The notes: generated from the sequence alone by a model not told the origin. Numbered from the stretch's first letter, positions 27,138-38,294 are shown. The stretch is DNA of 64,000 bases from Iocasia fonsfrigidae (GCF_017751145.1 NZ_CP046640.1:186001-250000); one strand, 5' to 3'. Numbers and translations: made by a program.

Positions 27138-28034
27138 TTGTTGAGCTTACGACAGCTTAGAATCTTTATTTTTGTTTGCAAAACTGGCAGTATGACGAAA
27201 ACAGCTGAAGAATTATATATGACACAACCAGCTGTTAGCCAGACTATACTTGATCTGGAAGACAGCTTAAATGTCAGATTGTTTGACAGGATCAAGAATA
27301 GTCTGGTTCTGACAAATACAGGAGAGATACTCCTGGAATATAGTCAAAAAATAATACATTTGATGGAAGAAACAGAGGATGTAATAGACAGAATAGTCAA
27401 TATAAAACAAGGCGGTTTGAGGATTGGGGCTAGTATGACTATTGGTACGTATTTATTGCCGGAAATTTTAAATGGTTTCAGGGAAAGGTTTAGTGGGGTG
27501 GATTTGCCTCTGATAGTAGATAACACAGTTTTAATTGTAAATAAGATTCTCAATAATGAACTGGACCTGGCCCTAGTAGAGGGACCGATTAACTCTCCAG
27601 ATATAATTGTTGAGCCTTATTGTGAAGACAGCTTATCTCTGGTCTGTTCAGTAGAACATCACTGGTCTCAACGGGATTATATAGACCCTGCAGAAATTGA
27701 AGGTGAAAAATTAATTATCAGAGAGGAAGGGAGTGGAACCAGAGACCTTATCCAGAATACTTTTTTGCAACATAATGTGTTATATAATATTGCACACACT
27801 ATAAATAATTTTGAAGCAATTAAAAAGGCTGTTTCAGCCAATATCGGTATATCTTTAATCCCGGCAATAGGTATAAAAAAGGAGATAAAAAAAGGAGAAC
27901 TAAAAGAAATTAGACTTGAGGATATTAGCTTTAAGCGTCTTTTTAAGCTGATTTATCACAAAGATAAGTATCTGACAGGGCTATTTAAGGAATTTTATGA
28001 TTATATTTATGAATATAAGGATAAAAAACTTTAG
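27138..28034 (+). CDS. LysR-family transcriptional regulator (YeiE/CysB-like context)
   Basis: The regulator has 298 residues. The N-terminal winged helix is at 1-60 (LRQLRIFIFVCKTGSMTKTA, MTQPAVSQTILDLEDSLNVRLFDR). A linker helix and a two-lobe periplasmic-binding-like effector domain (about 92-295) follow, with RIGASMTIGTYLLP, SLVCSVEHHWS and IREEGSGTRDLIQ. Two tandem TTG codons (27138, 27141) follow AGGAGG; the first has the better spacing. It is divergent from the UPF0324 gene and probably regulates it. Confidence 0.92.
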   Translation: MLSLRQLRIFIFVCKTGSMTKTAEELYMTQPAVSQTILDLEDSLNVRLFDRIKNSLVLTNTGEILLEYSQKIIHLMEETEDVIDRIVNIKQGGLRIGASMTIGTYLLPEILNGFRERFSGVDLPLIVDNTVLIVNKILNNELDLALVEGPINSPDIIVEPYCEDSLSLVCSVEHHWSQRDYIDPAEIEGEKLIIREEGSGTRDLIQNTFLQHNVLYNIAHTINNFEAIKKAVSANIGISLIPAIGIKKEIKKGELKEIRLEDISFKRLFKLIYHKDKYLTGLFKEFYDYIYEYKDKKL

Positions 28035-28174
28035 TAGTTATGCTGCATTGACAGTATGGATTATATTTCCTAATAAAAGATGGTAAAGTATGAAGGAACT
28101 GCCAGCTAAATATAGAAATTTATAGATAGTTAGAAGAAAGTTTTGCTGAACATTAAAGGAGATATATAATTACT

Positions 28175-31100
28175 ATGTTTAAAACAGTCTTAAAAACCAA
28201 ATTTGAACTTCCTTTGACCAGGAAGATTTTCTGGAAGAACAGGAAACTTTATAAGGAGTTTTCTCTACTGGATAAATATCCACTTACAGTTATTCAGGCC
28301 CCATTAGGATATGGAAAGACTAAGAATCTAGCTCTTTATTTAAAGGATAATTTCCCGGGTAATAGTCTTTACTGGTATAGGTTGCATAAAGAAGACAATA
28401 ATATAATTGACTTGTGGCACGGCCTGGTTTATTTGTTTTATAAATATCAGGGTAAAACAGGTGAGCTGTTTTACAATAACGATAAAAATAAATTAGAACT
28501 AATTATCAATAATCTGCTTAATTACCTTGATGATAAACTGACTGCAGATACCTTTCTTGTTCTGGATAATTATCAATTAATTAATAAGCAGGAAATAATT
28601 TCTTCGCTGGCATATTTTATTGACCTGATTCCTAACAGATTACACCTGGTTTTAATCAGTAGGAATATGATATCCTTTCCCCAGATAAGCAGCTGGCAGA
28701 TAAATAAAGAGGTTTTCTTTTTAGATAAAAGCAATTTTCTTTTAGATAGAGAACAGCTTGAAGATTTTCTGCTGATACAACATCACCTGCAGCTATCTGC
28801 CAAAAGATTGGAGCAGCTGCTTTCCTGCACAGAGGGCTGGTTGGTTGCTGTTGATTATATTGCTGATTTGATTAAAACTGGGAATGCGCCAGTTGATTTA
28901 GCAGGTCTTGTTAATGATGATAATAATTTAATGGATTCTTTTTATAATTATCTGGATTACGAAATATTAAATAATTCCAGGATATTAAATAATGTATTGA
29001 AAAAATATTTATTAGAATCCTCTATACTTAAGGAATTAAAGCTGGATATTTGTCAGGAATTTATGGAAGTGACGGACTGTGAGGAGTTGATTAAGTATTT
29101 CCTGGAAATTGGTTTGCCCTTTAAAAAGATTGGCAGGGGAGTATATCAATATAATAGTTTGTTCCATGACTACTTAAATAATAGAGCTAGAGAAAAATAC
29201 AACTTTGAAACCTTACATCAAAAGGCCTTTAAGATTTATAAAAATAAAGGGATAGCTGAAGGAGAGGTTTATCATTTAATAGAGTTAAATGCTCAGGAAC
29301 CACTTGTTAATCTCATAAAAATAGAGGCTGCTGAGTGGTTGAAGAATGAACGTTTTGATTTACTGGAAAGCAGTCTTGAACATCTGCCCAGGAACTGTTA
29401 TATTCAAAACCCAGAATTATATATCTGTCAGGGTGACCTCTTTTTTTGGCAGAACAAGCTTGAACAGGCCCTGAAGGTATACCAGCAGGCTGAAATTATA
29501 TCTTATCAAAAAGGGGATAGTTGTGTCTTAATAAAGGCCTTATTGAAATTGATGAACTTATATTTTTCTGTTCATTCTATTCAGGGTCTGTATTATCTGG
29601 ATAAGTTAAAGGGCTATAAGAACGATTTGTCAGCTGAGCAATATCAGGATTATATCTCTAATAAGATTACTGCCATGTTTATAACGGGTGATGTAAAGGG
29701 GGCTTCTTCCCTTTTAGCTGGTTTAAGTGATATGGGGGGGGATATAGATAGATTTAAGGCTATGACCTCTTTTATAGAAGGCAATTTGCAGGAAGCGGTT
29801 GATTTTATTCTTTCAATAGATAGTTCTGAAAGGGATTATTTTCTTGAATCATTACATATTGTAATCCACCTTTTCAGGGGAGAGAAATATCATGTCAGGG
29901 AGCTTTTGTGGAAAGGCATGGAATCTACGACAGGTATTATTAGTTTAATTTTTGAGAGATTAGAATTAACCCTTTTTGAAATTATGGGTAGCTATAAGGC
30001 CAGAAATAACAGGGTTAAATACAGACAACTGTTGAAAGATACCCGTGGTTCAATTTTAGATACCTCCTGGTATAACCGGGAGACTGTTATGTCATTACTT
30101 AACTGGGAGGCCTATTTTGGAGATCCGGAACGGGGTCTTAAGTTTGCAGAGGAAAGAATGGCTAGGCTGAAGGAAGAGGATTACTTTTATAAGATACAAC
30201 TTAAGCATATGATGGGCATTAATCATTTTGCTCAAGCAGAATATACATTAGCTCGAAAATGTTTTAATGAGGCAGTAGAAGCGGTTGCTTCTCTTGGTAA
30301 TCAATTAAATACAGCTGTATCCCTCTACTGGCTTGTTTTGACCAGATATCAAGAAGGATTAAATTTTGAGTCAGATATTAAACACTTACTGGAATTGGCT
30401 AAAACTAATTCCTATGACTTCTTATTTATTACTACTAATATATTATCCAGTCTTGACCCCAACAACTTCATCCCTATTTTACTGGAGTGCCGGGCTAAAG
30501 GTATTGAGAGGGATTATATCAATAGCCTGTTAGCCAGGGTAGATTTCCTAGAGATAGAGCAGCACCCAGGTTATACATTACGATTTAAAACACTGGGAGG
30601 ATTTAAGTTGTACCGGGGGAATAAAGTGGTGAAAGATGAAGAATGGAAGAGGAGTAAGTCACAAGAACTTCTTTACCTTTTTTTAATAAATTATGGAGAG
30701 AGTTTACCCAGAGAAAGGCTGTATAATTACCTGTGGCCGGATAAGATTGATAAGACAGCCAAGCAAAATTTTTATGTTGCTTTTAGCAGTCTAAATAAAA
30801 TTCTGGAACCAGATAGAAAAACCAGTCAGCAGGCTTGTTTTATTGAAAGTAATGATTCACATTATGGTTTAACAAGGAGATTTGCCTGTTCATATGATGC
30901 TGACCAATTTGAGGAATTGATTTCAAGAGGCAGGAAAAGTGATAATGAGTATATTAAAATTAAATATTACCAGGAGGCTGTTGATATATATCAGGGCAAT
31001 TTTTTGCCAGATGTAATAGGGCTACCGTGGGTTGAGGAAGAACGGGAGCGGCTAAAAAAAAATTATCTCAGGGCTGCTGTAGCAATTATGGAATACTATT

Positions 31101-31327
31101 ATTATAAAAATAAATATCAAGTCTGTATAGAGACGGCGGATAAGATACAGACTGTGGATAACTGTATTGATGAACTCTATCTCTATAAAATGAAAAGCTA
31201 TCATCAACTGGGGAAACATGGTATGGTAATAAAGACATATTATGAATGTAATGAGATTTTTAAAGATGAGTTAGGGATTGCCCCGGATCCTGCTGTCGAG
31301 GATTTCTATAAACGAATATCTCTATAA
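28175..31327 (+). CDS. large STAND-type ATPase regulator with BTAD output domain
   Basis: This 1050-residue cytoplasmic regulator recalls MalT-like proteins. The N-terminal NTPase domain has Walker A APLGYGKT (42-49) and a Walker B-like TFLVLDNYQ (about 126-134). A long helical tetratricopeptide-like middle (about 370-800; QGDLFFWQNKLEQALKVYQ and similar repeats) follows. At the C-terminus, in place of a LuxR helix-turn-helix, there is an OmpR-like winged helix (about 808-880: LKTLGGFKLYRGN, LPRERLYNYLWPDK) plus a bacterial transcriptional activation domain (about 890-1050). This architecture links nucleotide-dependent sensing to SARP-like DNA binding. The targets are not evident: neighbours are a LysR gene and a chemoreceptor. 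Confidence 0.85.
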   Translation: MFKTVLKTKFELPLTRKIFWKNRKLYKEFSLLDKYPLTVIQAPLGYGKTKNLALYLKDNFPGNSLYWYRLHKEDNNIIDLWHGLVYLFYKYQGKTGELFYNNDKNKLELIINNLLNYLDDKLTADTFLVLDNYQLINKQEIISSLAYFIDLIPNRLHLVLISRNMISFPQISSWQINKEVFFLDKSNFLLDREQLEDFLLIQHHLQLSAKRLEQLLSCTEGWLVAVDYIADLIKTGNAPVDLAGLVNDDNNLMDSFYNYLDYEILNNSRILNNVLKKYLLESSILKELKLDICQEFMEVTDCEELIKYFLEIGLPFKKIGRGVYQYNSLFHDYLNNRAREKYNFETLHQKAFKIYKNKGIAEGEVYHLIELNAQEPLVNLIKIEAAEWLKNERFDLLESSLEHLPRNCYIQNPELYICQGDLFFWQNKLEQALKVYQQAEIISYQKGDSCVLIKALLKLMNLYFSVHSIQGLYYLDKLKGYKNDLSAEQYQDYISNKITAMFITGDVKGASSLLAGLSDMGGDIDRFKAMTSFIEGNLQEAVDFILSIDSSERDYFLESLHIVIHLFRGEKYHVRELLWKGMESTTGIISLIFERLELTLFEIMGSYKARNNRVKYRQLLKDTRGSILDTSWYNRETVMSLLNWEAYFGDPERGLKFAEERMARLKEEDYFYKIQLKHMMGINHFAQAEYTLARKCFNEAVEAVASLGNQLNTAVSLYWLVLTRYQEGLNFESDIKHLLELAKTNSYDFLFITTNILSSLDPNNFIPILLECRAKGIERDYINSLLARVDFLEIEQHPGYTLRFKTLGGFKLYRGNKVVKDEEWKRSKSQELLYLFLINYGESLPRERLYNYLWPDKIDKTAKQNFYVAFSSLNKILEPDRKTSQQACFIESNDSHYGLTRRFACSYDADQFEELISRGRKSDNEYIKIKYYQEAVDIYQGNFLPDVIGLPWVEEERERLKKNYLRAAVAIMEYYYYKNKYQVCIETADKIQTVDNCIDELYLYKMKSYHQLGKHGMVIKTYYECNEIFKDELGIAPDPAVEDFYKRISL

Positions 31328-31334
31328 ATTTTTA

Positions 31335-31358
31335 GCACCCTGTTCAGGGTGTTTTTTT
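31335..31358 (+). terminator. intrinsic terminator after the STAND/BTAD regulator
   Basis: CACCCTG (31336-31342) pairs with CAGGGTG (31345-31351) and is followed by seven T residues. Confidence 0.85.
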
Positions 31359-31458
31359 GTTACTTTAGTCCAGTTTTTAAAAGGAAAGCAGGGTTTTAAT
31401 CTATGATAAAAGAATATTTATAAGTAAATATATATTAGTTGAGGGGGTCTTTAAAGAG

Positions 31459-33237
31459 GTGAAGTTTACTTGTAGAATATTTCTCTCAATACTGATGATT
31501 TCAATTTTATTATCGTTAGTATTAGGATCTTATAATATAATTACTTTAATAAGACATAATAGAGAGGAACTGGATAAATTTGAAGAAAATTTGATAATTG
31601 CTTATGACCAAATGGTTAAAAATGAAGTGTCTACAGCTATTTCTGTACTTAATTATGCCTATCAAGAGCAGGAAACTGGTAATCTCTCAACTGCTGAAGC
31701 AAAAGGACTTGCTAAAAAATTAGTTAGAGAATTACGATATGGTGATAATGGGTGTTTTTGGATAGATAATCTAAATTATGAATTGATTGTTCATCCTATG
31801 ATTCCTGAAAACGAAGGGTTAAACCGCCTGGATCTTACTGATCCAGCAGGTGCGGAATTAGTAAAAGAAATTATCAAAGGGGTTAAAGAAAATAATGGAA
31901 CATATACAGAAACAATGTGGGAAAAACCCGAGGATTTAGGAACAGGAAAACTTACCCGCAAAAGGGTTTATTCCCAACTGTTTGAACCATGGGGTTGGAT
32001 TGTTAGTACTGCTAATTATATGGATCAAATAGAAAAAAGGGTTGAGGTCAGAGCCGAGGAAGCCAGGGAAAGCCTGACCAAGGTTATTTTTAGGGCTGTT
32101 TTTCTTACATTATTTATCTTGTTACTAACAACAGTATTAGCTTTTTTCTTCAGCCAAAAGATTTCACTGCCTATTAAAAACCTGAAAAACCGGCTTGGAA
32201 AAGAAGCGGCTGATATTTTAAATGCTGAAACTGAAGTAGTATCAAGTGATGAATTTAATCAATTAAGCAAAATTATCAATTTAGTGATTTCCACTTCGCG
32301 AGGTTTAATAAAGAAATTCAAGTTGATATCTAGCGGTCTTAATCAAAAAAATCAAGAATTGACTACTTTGATTCAAGAAAGCAGACAATCTTCTAAACAG
32401 ATGGTAAAAACAATTAATGGGTTTACCAAAATTGCCTCTGCACAGGCTAATGATACCCAGGTAAGTGTAGCTGCCATAAAAAAATTGGCAGATTCCCTGG
32501 ATAATATAATATTACAGACTAATACGGTTATGGATGTTGTCGAAAAAACTGGAAAATTAAGCAATGAAGGGATACAGGCTGTTAAGGCACAGAAGGAAAA
32601 AATGCAGGATAACAAAGAGGCAAGTGATAAAGTTGCCAGGGCAGTTGGTGTTTTAGCCAGTCAGGCAGAGGATATTATTAAAATTGTGAATACGATTAAG
32701 GCAATCTCCAACCAGACAAATTTACTGGCCTTAAATGCCGCTATTGAAGCCGCCCGCGCAGGACAGCATGGCAAAGGATTTGCAGTAGTTGCAGAGGAGG
32801 TCAGGGGATTGGCTGTTGAGACAGAAAAAGCTACCCAGGAGGTAACAGATATAATTGAACGGATTAGAGAGAATATAAACCTGGTTTCACATGAAATGGA
32901 TTTGACAGGAGAAGCGGTTAACTCACAGGTCCAGGTAGTTGATAGGGTCAGTTTTATATTTGAAGGAATTTATGATAATATCTGTAATCTTAATGATAAA
33001 GCCCGGTTGATTAAACAGGCTAATGAAGATAGTTCACAACAGATTTATGTAATGGTAGAGATGATCAATAATCTTAGTGAAAGTGCTGAAGAAACTGCTG
33101 CCGGTGCTGAAAAAACCTCAGCGATATCACAAGGACAGAATAATATCACAGAACAGCTTTCCTTATCAGTAGATGATTTTGTAAGTCTTACAGAAGATTT
33201 AAATGGAATCTTGGTTAATTATCAAGTAGAGGATTAA
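31459..33237 (+). CDS. methyl-accepting chemotaxis protein, single-Cache type
   Basis: This 592-residue receptor has TM1 (about 5-27) and a short extracytoplasmic sCache domain (about 40-205) with [32 protein letters not shown] and [17 protein letters not shown]2 is at about 212-232, then a HAMP-like region, and the signalling domain has its tip [20 protein letters not shown] near 418-437. The start is GTG 31459. Its signalling domain differs from the other three receptors here, lacking the [14 protein letters not shown] block, so it belongs to another paralogue group. Single-Cache receptors with this motif often bind organic acids; the ligand is unknown. Confidence 0.92.
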   Translation: MKFTCRIFLSILMISILLSLVLGSYNIITLIRHNREELDKFEENLIIAYDQMVKNEVSTAISVLNYAYQEQETGNLSTAEAKGLAKKLVRELRYGDNGCFWIDNLNYELIVHPMIPENEGLNRLDLTDPAGAELVKEIIKGVKENNGTYTETMWEKPEDLGTGKLTRKRVYSQLFEPWGWIVSTANYMDQIEKRVEVRAEEARESLTKVIFRAVFLTLFILLLTTVLAFFFSQKISLPIKNLKNRLGKEAADILNAETEVVSSDEFNQLSKIINLVISTSRGLIKKFKLISSGLNQKNQELTTLIQESRQSSKQMVKTINGFTKIASAQANDTQVSVAAIKKLADSLDNIILQTNTVMDVVEKTGKLSNEGIQAVKAQKEKMQDNKEASDKVARAVGVLASQAEDIIKIVNTIKAISNQTNLLALNAAIEAARAGQHGKGFAVVAEEVRGLAVETEKATQEVTDIIERIRENINLVSHEMDLTGEAVNSQVQVVDRVSFIFEGIYDNICNLNDKARLIKQANEDSSQQIYVMVEMINNLSESAEETAAGAEKTSAISQGQNNITEQLSLSVDDFVSLTEDLNGILVNYQVED

Positions 33238-33249
33238 TCTTAAAAATCC

Positions 33250-33278
33250 TTGACAGTGAAATTTAATAATGTTATACA
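33250..33278 (+). promoter_or_regulatory. promoter for nicotinamidase gene
   Basis: TTGACA (33250-33255) and TATACA (33273-33278) are 17 bp apart, 75 bp before the gene. Confidence 0.65.
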
Positions 33279-33352
33279 TAGATTAAGAAAAATGATTATT
33301 ACAGAAATTATTTGAAGTTTAGGACTAGTGAATGGAAAGGGGTATCTAAATT

Positions 33353-33886
33353 ATGAAGGCTTTATTAATTGTTGATCTCCAAAATGATTTTTGCCCGGGG
33401 GGAAAACTGGCAGTACCAGACGGGGGTAAAGTTGTTCCGGTAATTAATCAGTTACTAGATAAATTTCCCCTGGTACTGGCCTCTCAGGACTGGCATCCGG
33501 TGAAAACTGTCCACTTTGATAAGTGGCCGGTTCATTGTGTAAGAGAGTCTGAAGGAGCTAAATTACATCCTGACTTAAAAAGAAAGAAAATAACTAAGGT
33601 TTTTTTAAAAGGGACAGATAACAAAGATGATGGTTATTCAGTTTTTGAGGCTACTAATGATGATTTAGAAGGTTTTCTGCGGGGGAATAATGTAGAGGAG
33701 CTCTATCTTACTGGTCTGGCTACTGAGTATTGTGTAAAAGCTACAGCTATAGATGCTGTGGAAAAGGGTTTTAAGGTATTTGTAATTAGAGAAGGTGTGG
33801 CAGGTATTAAGGAAGAGGATGTAGAAAAGGCAGTAAAAGAGATGGAAAGTAAGGGGATTAACTATATTAATTATTCCAGCATTTAA
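33353..33886 (+). CDS. pncA: nicotinamidase (isochorismatase superfamily)
   Basis: This 177-residue protein has a complete nicotinamidase site. Catalytic D8 (IVDLQNDF), K86 (VFLKGTD) and C127 (GLATEYCVKAT) are present. The metal ligands D46/H48 lie in SQDWHP, with H54 and H61 (WPVHCV) completing the set. It hydrolyses nicotinamide to nicotinate for NAD salvage. It has its own promoter upstream and a terminator just after the stop, so it is monocistronic. Confidence 0.93.
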   Translation: MKALLIVDLQNDFCPGGKLAVPDGGKVVPVINQLLDKFPLVLASQDWHPVKTVHFDKWPVHCVRESEGAKLHPDLKRKKITKVFLKGTDNKDDGYSVFEATNDDLEGFLRGNNVEELYLTGLATEYCVKATAIDAVEKGFKVFVIREGVAGIKEEDVEKAVKEMESKGINYINYSSI

Positions 33887-33903
33887 ATTATAGATTATTT
33901 TAC

Positions 33904-33928
33904 CACCCTATTAAGGGTGTTTTTTTTG
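33904..33928 (+). terminator. intrinsic terminator after pncA
   Basis: CACCCT (33904-33909) pairs with AGGGTG (33914-33919) around an ATTA loop, followed by eight or more T residues. Confidence 0.85.
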
Positions 33929-33970
33929 TTAAAAACTCAAAACATAGGTTCAAAATAATAGTAACTAAGA

Positions 33971-34013
33971 TTTTGTTAGTACTTTTGTTAGTACTTTTGT
34001 GCTATATTATAAT
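33971..34013 (+). promoter_or_regulatory. promoter with tandem 12-bp repeats
   Basis: TTTTGTTAGTAC occurs twice in tandem (33971-33982 and 33983-33994), and a third copy begins (TTTTGTGC). TTGTTA at 33985-33990 within the second copy and TATAAT at 34008-34013 form a promoter with a 17-bp spacer. The repeat could be a regulator site upstream of the chemoreceptor gene. Confidence 0.5.
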
Positions 34014-34128
34014 AAATAGCGTAAAAAATCGATATTTGTCGAATGACAGGATATGTTTATCTTTAGCTTGGACTCGGAAAATATTGGCAAAAGGTTAATA
34101 ACAAATTAAGAACTAGGAGGAGAAAAGT

Positions 34129-35841
34129 ATGCATTTTAAAGATTGGTCGATAAGAATAAAATTTATTGTAACGTTTGTTTTAGGTATATCATTATTAGTG
34201 GTCCCTTCTATTGTAGTTCTAAGAATAATAATTAGTAATGAAGCAAAAGAAGCGGCTGTGGAAAAAGCAAGATCGGATTTAGCTACTGGGTTGGCTATTA
34301 TAAATGAAAAGTATTCAGGAGATTGGAAATTGGAAGGCAATAAATTATATAAAGGGAATACCTTAATAAGTGGTAATAATGAGGTGGTTGATTATATAGG
34401 GGAATTAACCGATGATATTGTAACAATCTTTGCTAATAACATCAGAACAACAACTAATGTTAAGGAAAATGGCCAAAGGGCTGTGGGAACTCCGGTATCT
34501 GATGTAGTAGTGGAAACGGTCTTAAGGAATGGACAAACCTATTACGGGGAGGCTGATGTGATAGGTACTCTTTATCAAACTGCCTATACACCAATAAAAA
34601 ACAGTCAGGGCAAAATTATTGGGATATGGTCTTTAGGTACTTCCAAAGAATTTGTTAATGGTATGATTAATAGTGCTTTTAAGGGGTTAGCTTATATTTT
34701 ATTAATTGTATTGGTAATAACACTGCCCCTAATCTTTTTTATTTCTAAATTAATTGCTGATCCTCTTATTGACTTAACACAAATTATTAATAAACTGGCA
34801 AATTATGATTTGACATATGATGAAAATAGTAAAGCAGTCAATTATCTAGAAAGAAAAGATGAGATAGGTCAGATTACTAATTCCCTGGTAACAATGCAAG
34901 AGAATTTCAGTAATCTAATAAATGATGTCAAAGATGTAGCTAACCAGGTAGCTGCCTCAAGTGAAGAACTCTCTGCTTCAGGTGAACAGGTAGGAGAAAC
35001 AGCTGAACAGGTAGGTAGTGCAATTGAGAATGTAGCCTCAGGTGCAGAGGAACAGTCGGCTCAGATAGAGGAAACCAGTAAAAATGTTGAGCATATGATT
35101 AGTCAGGTTAAAGAGGTTAATTCAAGTTCTGTTAACATGAGTAGTTCTGCCAAAACTGTGATGGGTAAAATAAAAGAGGGGAAACAGTCAGTAGATAAAT
35201 CAATTAATGAAATAGATAATGTAAAAGGAGATGTCCAGGGGGTTGCTGGTATTATAGAGTCTCTGGGTAAGGCTTCAGGAGAGATTGGAGGTATTATTGA
35301 GATTATTAATAGTATAGCCAATCAGACCAATCTCTTGGCTTTAAATGCAGCAATTGAAGCCGCCCGAGCAGGGGAAGCAGGTAAGGGTTTTAGTGTAGTG
35401 GCTGAGGAGATCAGGGGACTGGCTGAAGACTCAACTAAGTCAACCGAAAAAATAGCAAATTTGATAAAACAAATCCAACATGATGTAAGTGAAGCAGTTA
35501 AAAAGATGGATAAAAGTATGTCTACAGTTAATAGTAGTGTAGTATCTATTGAAGAAAATGGGCAGATTTTTAATGATATAAATCAGGTCTCTAATGAATT
35601 GATGGAACTTATTACTGGTGTTAATGAAAAAAGTAAGGAACTAGCTGAAAATAGTGATAAAATATCACAGGCTATAAATAATGTTGCGGCAGTAAGCCAG
35701 GAAGCAGCAGGTAATGCAGAAGAGGTAGCAGCCTCCAGTGAAGAACAGATTGCCTCAACTGAAGAGATAGTCTCAGGTGCCAGAGAACTGGCCGATGTGG
35801 CTGATAAGCTGGCTAATGAGGTTGATAAGTTTAAATTATAG
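34129..35841 (+). CDS. methyl-accepting chemotaxis protein, Cache_3-type
   Basis: This 570-residue receptor has TM1 at about 12-34. Its compact extracytoplasmic domain (about 40-180) has [51 protein letters not shown] and [12 protein letters not shown], the hallmark of sCache_3 sensors. TM2 (about 185-208), HAMP, and a signalling domain with its tip near residue 397 follow. Its last 100 codons were duplicated immediately downstream and decayed there. The signalling module is nearly the same as in the 6886 and 36201 receptors. Confidence 0.93.
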   Translation: MHFKDWSIRIKFIVTFVLGISLLVVPSIVVLRIIISNEAKEAAVEKARSDLATGLAIINEKYSGDWKLEGNKLYKGNTLISGNNEVVDYIGELTDDIVTIFANNIRTTTNVKENGQRAVGTPVSDVVVETVLRNGQTYYGEADVIGTLYQTAYTPIKNSQGKIIGIWSLGTSKEFVNGMINSAFKGLAYILLIVLVITLPLIFFISKLIADPLIDLTQIINKLANYDLTYDENSKAVNYLERKDEIGQITNSLVTMQENFSNLINDVKDVANQVAASSEELSASGEQVGETAEQVGSAIENVASGAEEQSAQIEETSKNVEHMISQVKEVNSSSVNMSSSAKTVMGKIKEGKQSVDKSINEIDNVKGDVQGVAGIIESLGKASGEIGGIIEIINSIANQTNLLALNAAIEAARAGEAGKGFSVVAEEIRGLAEDSTKSTEKIANLIKQIQHDVSEAVKKMDKSMSTVNSSVVSIEENGQIFNDINQVSNELMELITGVNEKSKELAENSDKISQAINNVAAVSQEAAGNAEEVAASSEEQIASTEEIVSGARELADVADKLANEVDKFKL

Positions 35842-35855
35842 AGGGCAGTGTTATA

Positions 35856-35890
35856 AGAACCGTGTTTATGAATGGTCTAAACGCGGTTCT
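35856..35890 (+). terminator. 13-bp hairpin after chemoreceptor gene
   Basis: AGAACCGTGTTTA (35856-35868) pairs with TAAACGCGGTTCT (35878-35890) with one G-U pair. No T-run follows, so termination would be weak; it may instead protect the 3' end of the mRNA. Confidence 0.5.
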
Positions 35891-35925
35891 ATTAGGTTTA
35901 CATAAATTAATTTTTTATAGAGATA

Positions 35926-36132
35926 AAGAAAATGGACAGGTTTTTAATGAAATACCAGCTGTTATGGAGAACATTGCGGTAGTAAGCCAGGAAACAGCAG
36001 GTAATGCAGAAGAGGTAACAGTCTTCAGTGAAGAACAGATTGAACTCAATTGAAGAGATAGTCTCAGGTGCCAGGGAACTAGCCGATGTTGCTGCTAAGC
36101 TGGCTAATGAGCTTGATAAGTTTAAGTTATAG
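35926..36132 (+). pseudogene. decayed duplicate of the chemoreceptor 3' end
   Basis: The stretch reads ENGQVFNEI, then VVSQETAGNAEEVTVFSEEQI, and after a frameshift near 36045 [20 protein letters not shown] and DKFKL. It matches the last part of the gene ending at 35841 almost word for word, except that about 30 codons are missing between the first two segments. It is a tandem partial duplication or the relic of a third receptor gene. It encodes no start, membrane helices or sensor. Confidence 0.85.
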
Positions 36133-36200
36133 TAAAGTATATCTTAGTTTAGTAAAACTAAGATTTTTTAAAAAATATATAAGAAAGAAGGGATCTTATA

Positions 36201-38234
36201 ATGAAATTAAAATCACCTAAAATTAACAGTTTGTTCGGTAAGATTCTGGTTATTTCATTATTATGTATGCTAATACCTATGCTTATCAGCCTATTTTCTT
36301 CATCATTTTTGGCAGGTAAATATATTGGTCAGGAAGCCAGTGATTCATTATTTAGTATTGCTGTTGAAAAGCAGAGCCAGCTTGAATTAGCATTAAAAAA
36401 TTTGGTAAATCAGCTTAAAACGATGGCCAGACAGCCGTATATTCTTGAGACGTTTAAGGAGGCTGGGGCAACAGGTGAGTTAGATAGTATACGTCTCACA
36501 AGAATAGAACAGAATTTACAGGAAAACTTTGCAGAAGGTGATGGCCTCTTTGAGAATCTATTTTTAATGTATGGAAATACAACTGTGGTTGATGGGATTG
36601 GCGGTAAATCTGTAGGCTGGCAGATGGCAAAGGAAGACCTGGCAAATCTACAGGAATTAACAGTCAGGAATCCTACACTTTCACCGACTACAGGTCAACC
36701 TGTTATATCAGTTATGGGGTCAGTGAGAGATGATAATGGAGAGCGGCAGGGTATTTTAGCAATGGCAATTGAGTTAAATGTCTTATCAGAAAAGATTATT
36801 AAGGGACATTCCAGTAGTGAGTTTAAGACCCTTATTTTAGATACAGCAGGCCTTACCCTGTCAGCGGAAGATTCTGAGCATGTGCTTAGTCTTGATTTTC
36901 AGCAAGAAGAGAATTTGAAGGATTTTTATCAAACAATGAAAAAAGATGGTTCAGGCATAACTTATTTTACCTTAAATGGGATTGAAAATATAGCGGCTTT
37001 TACTAAGAGTGAAGAATATGGTATGTATATTGTTACCTATGAACCAGTAACAAATTATATGGCAGGTATAAATAAATTGAAAATAGGGTTATTGATAATT
37101 ATTTTACTTAGTATAATTGTCTCGGCAGTTGTTATATATCTCTTTTCAAAGGGTATTTCAAAGCCTATTTTGGCAGTAACAAAACAGGCAGAATTATTGG
37201 CAGATGGTGACCTGTCACAGGATATAGCTGAGGAATATTTAGATAGAAAGGATGAGTTAGGTAAATTAACAGATTCTTTCACCCGGATGAATAAAAACTT
37301 TAGACAGATGATTGCTCAAATAAGTAATACATCTGAACAGGTAGCTGCCTCCAGTGAGGAGTTGTCAGCCTCAGGTGAGCAGGTGGGAGAGGCAGCAGAA
37401 CAAGTAGGAACGACTATTCAGACGGTTGCTGCTGGAGCTGAAGAACAGTCTGCCCAGGTTGATGATACTATTGAAAATCTTTCTGCTTTAATTGAACAGG
37501 TGGATGAAGTAAATAAAGGTGCAGATACTATGAATAATACGACAGCAAACATGATGGAAAGTGTTACTAGAGGGAGTAAATCGGTTAGTGAGTCTATTGA
37601 GAAGATCAAGAATGTTAAGGAAGATACAGAAGAGGTTTCCAGTGTTATTAGTGATCTGGGTAAAAGATCAGATGAGATTGGTGAGATTGTGGAATTAATC
37701 AGTAGTATTGCTGAACAGACCAATCTACTTGCCTTAAATGCAGCTATTGAGGCTGCCAGGGCAGGTGAAGCTGGACGGGGCTTTAGTGTTGTGGCAGATG
37801 AAATAAGGGATTTAGCTGAGGAATCAGCAGATGCCACAGGAAAAATTACCGGTTTAATTAAAGATATCAGGAATGGGGTACTTACTGCTACTAACAAAAT
37901 GGATGATAGTATTACCTCTGTTAATACCAGTGTAGAGGCTATTGAAGAAAATGGCAGTATTTTTACAGAAATTAATAATGAAGCAGAGGGTCTCAAAGAG
38001 GTAGTAAGAAATCTCACACAAAATGCCCAGACTATGGCTGAAAGGAGTTATAGTTTCCAGCAGATTATGGAGGAAATAGCCAAGGTGAGTCAGGAGTTTG
38101 CCAGTAGTTCAGAGGAAGTTGCAGCCTCCAGTGAAGAGCAGGTTGCTGCGACAGAAGAGATAGTCTCTTCTTCTAAGCAGTTAGCTGATATGGCTGAAGA
38201 AATGTCTACTGCTGTAAAAAAATTCAGACTGTAA
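36201..38234 (+). CDS. methyl-accepting chemotaxis protein, dCache type
   Basis: This 677-residue receptor has TM1 at about 15-38 and a large extracytoplasmic dCache region (about 42-285; [53 protein letters not shown]). TM2 (about 293-315), HAMP (about 316-370) and the signalling domain with tip [20 protein letters not shown] near 504-523 follow. The sensor resembles amino-acid-binding receptors such as McpB-type proteins of Bacillota, but the ligand is inferred only by domain type. The signalling domain shares the [17 protein letters not shown] block with two other receptors here. Confidence 0.93.
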   Translation: MKLKSPKINSLFGKILVISLLCMLIPMLISLFSSSFLAGKYIGQEASDSLFSIAVEKQSQLELALKNLVNQLKTMARQPYILETFKEAGATGELDSIRLTRIEQNLQENFAEGDGLFENLFLMYGNTTVVDGIGGKSVGWQMAKEDLANLQELTVRNPTLSPTTGQPVISVMGSVRDDNGERQGILAMAIELNVLSEKIIKGHSSSEFKTLILDTAGLTLSAEDSEHVLSLDFQQEENLKDFYQTMKKDGSGITYFTLNGIENIAAFTKSEEYGMYIVTYEPVTNYMAGINKLKIGLLIIILLSIIVSAVVIYLFSKGISKPILAVTKQAELLADGDLSQDIAEEYLDRKDELGKLTDSFTRMNKNFRQMIAQISNTSEQVAASSEELSASGEQVGEAAEQVGTTIQTVAAGAEEQSAQVDDTIENLSALIEQVDEVNKGADTMNNTTANMMESVTRGSKSVSESIEKIKNVKEDTEEVSSVISDLGKRSDEIGEIVELISSIAEQTNLLALNAAIEAARAGEAGRGFSVVADEIRDLAEESADATGKITGLIKDIRNGVLTATNKMDDSITSVNTSVEAIEENGSIFTEINNEAEGLKEVVRNLTQNAQTMAERSYSFQQIMEEIAKVSQEFASSSEEVAASSEEQVAATEEIVSSSKQLADMAEEMSTAVKKFRL

Positions 38235-38294
38235 AATAAAATTTTTTAGTCACAAAAAGGTTTTAAAAATATCAAAATTTGGCAGGGATTTTTC

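Noticed and set aside
33971-33994. A CRISPR-like repeat
   Set aside because: Only two or three adjacent 12-bp units without spacers. No cas genes exist in the window.
37418-38017. A 199-residue frame opposite the third chemoreceptor's signalling domain
   Set aside because: Chemoreceptor signalling domains commonly produce long antisense frames because of their Glu/Ala/Ser-rich codons. The sense strand is certain.
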